DNA of 64,000 nt. It comes from Novosphingobium sp. SG919. GTDB taxonomy: Bacteria > Pseudomonadota > Alphaproteobacteria > Sphingomonadales > Sphingomonadaceae. The translations under genes were made by a program, and so were the position numbers. The stretch is from assembly GCF_012932495.1 (NCBI RefSeq), contig NZ_JABCNG010000001.1:868001-932000 (forward strand). Reading direction: 5' to 3'. Under the pieces are notes generated by a model, which saw only the letters and a program-made list of their open reading frames with translations, was not told the DNA's origin and ran no database searches. Below are positions 63,134 through 64,000 of the stretch, one piece after another (position 1 is the first letter of the stretch; each line of letters begins with the position of its first letter).

Positions 63134-64000
63134 TTAACCATCCGCCGGTGGTGGAGCAAGCCGGCTGCGCCCGGCCGCGCGCCGCACCAGGCCGCGCAGC
63201 AGGGCCGGCCAATGCCGCCAGGCGGCGGGATGGTGCGCGCGCAGGCGCCAGCGGGTGCGGGCCTGGTCCATCCAGTCTGCCTTGTAGGGATCGTCGCCCG
63301 TGCCGAAATCGATGGCGCGCACGCCATCGCGGTCGATCACATGGGCAAACATCGCAGCCGAAAGCAGCGTGCCGGGAGAGGCGCCACGCGCATCCTGGCG
63401 GTGGGCCAGCTTGTGGATGAAGGCGGTGCCGGCCTCCACGCTCCACATTTGCGCCGCCACCGGTTGTCCGTTCAACGTTGCCACGCCCAGTCGCAGCGCG
63501 CCGGCCGCGCTTTCGCCTTGGGCAAAGGCGCGCAGGAAAGCCGGGTCGCCCTCGGCCGGTTTCCAGCTGGCGGCATAGACCGCTTCATAGGCCGCCCAAT
63601 CGCCCGCATCGAACGCGGTGCCCACGCGGCATTGCACCGCCCCGCTTGCCCCCTTGCGCCGCACCGTGGCGCGCAGGGCGCCCGGCCGCGTTGCCCACCA
63701 GGTGGCAAAATCCTGCCCGTCCAACGTCATATGCCGGTTCACATGGGCCGGTTCGACCGCCACCACCCAGCCGGCGGTGCGAAAGGCACGGGCCATCCAG
63801 CCAGCCTCCCGCGTGGGGAGCGGCACAAAATCGAGCGCGCCATGGCGGGCCAGATCGCGGGCAAGGGCCACGAGCATCGCTTCGGCCCGCTCGGGCGCAT
63901 CGGTCAGCGGCCGCGCCCAGAAACTGTACCAGTTGGCCAGTGCGCCAAGGCCATGGCGTGTGGCCACCAGGGGCAGGGCCAGCACCGCGCCATCGCCGTC
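63134..64000 (-). CDS. GNAT/FemAB-like acyltransferase (partial, continues past the right edge)
   Basis: The frame is open at the window edge, so the N-terminus is missing; about 288 residues are seen. 'WATRPGALRATVRRKGASGA', 'YAASWKPAEGDPAFLRAFAQ' and 'AFIHKLAHRQDARGASPGTL' resemble the CelD/BcsL-type GNAT (FemAB-like) proteins present in exosortase-linked exopolysaccharide clusters. It ends 10 bases before the ACP gene. It may transfer an acyl or amino acid group from the ACP; that is inference. Confidence 0.72.
   Translation of the reverse strand, partial: DGDGAVLALPLVATRHGLGALANWYSFWARPLTDAPERAEAMLVALARDLARHGALDFVPLPTREAGWMARAFRTAGWVVAVEPAHVNRHMTLDGQDFATWWATRPGALRATVRRKGASGAVQCRVGTAFDAGDWAAYEAVYAASWKPAEGDPAFLRAFAQGESAAGALRLGVATLNGQPVAAQMWSVEAGTAFIHKLAHRQDARGASPGTLLSAAMFAHVIDRDGVRAIDFGTGDDPYKADWMDQARTRWRLRAHHPAAWRHWPALLRGLVRRAAGRSRLAPPPADG

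Overview
The window is a high-GC alphaproteobacterial chromosome segment, most likely from a sphingomonad (Sphingomonadales; Novosphingobium-like). The indications are an ATP synthase operon with a very short epsilon subunit (84 aa), a beta-etherase (LigE-like) and an aryl O-demethylase (LigM-like) of the kind known from lignin-degrading sphingomonads, exosortase-A-associated hydrolases, class I LysRS, CobT, and many dispersed palindromic repeats. Species cannot be named from sequence alone. Both ends cut genes: an IclR regulator on the left and a GNAT/FemAB-like protein on the right.

Layout. 1-3455: IclR tail, then a visibly lower-GC two-gene cassette encoding a SIR2-domain protein and a HerA-like ATPase, which is the signature of a SIR2-HerA NAD-depleting anti-phage system. 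3456-9960: outer-membrane channel-like protein, amidase, small UVR-motif protein, LigE-like glutathione transferase, LigM-like O-demethylase with tandem operator-like palindromes, and a Tat-exported nucleoside hydrolase. 9978-14910: atpHAGDC (minus strand). 15222-23554: trypsin-like protease, Ada, double-cupin lipoprotein, FeS-type photolyase, PriA and a fructose-6-phosphate aldolase-like transaldolase. 23616-30545: CobT, CysS, two unknown proteins, an S24 (LexA-like) regulator, an MBL-fold hydrolase and a MAPEG protein.

30810-34079 is the conserved rpmF-plsX-fabH-ihfA-merR block (L32 plus the start of phospholipid and fatty-acid synthesis). 34340-38968: fasciclin protein, then on the minus strand lysK followed by an Lgt-like membrane transferase, a radical-SAM protein of the MJ0619/tetraether-synthase (Tes) type and a small membrane protein. 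The last three overlap one another and look like an uncharacterised membrane-lipid-modifying unit, the most novel-looking module here. 39118-43926: lone flagellin with a sigma28-like promoter, DinG-type helicase, SixA-like phosphatase and an orphan membrane protein. 44045-44246 holds two large inverted repeats.

44261-54459: DUF885 hydrolase coupled to a prolyl-4-hydroxylase-like dioxygenase, winged-helix regulator, RcnB-like repeat protein, PNPOx-like flavoprotein, EttA, and a soluble three-PAS chemoreceptor followed by a protein with three CheW domains. 54669-61393: MetY, an M28 peptidase, two HWE/HisKA_2 histidine kinases (one membrane-bound, one with a LOV blue-light domain), a single-domain response regulator and TrxB. 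61390-64000 is the edge of an exosortase-A-linked exopolysaccharide locus: hydrolase 1, hydrolase 2, acyl carrier protein and a GNAT/FemAB protein, tightly packed on the minus strand.

No rRNA, tRNA, CRISPR array, transposase, integrase or convincing riboswitch was found. Start sites were chosen by eye from ribosome-binding sites, signal peptides and family N-termini, so several are provisional and marked as such.
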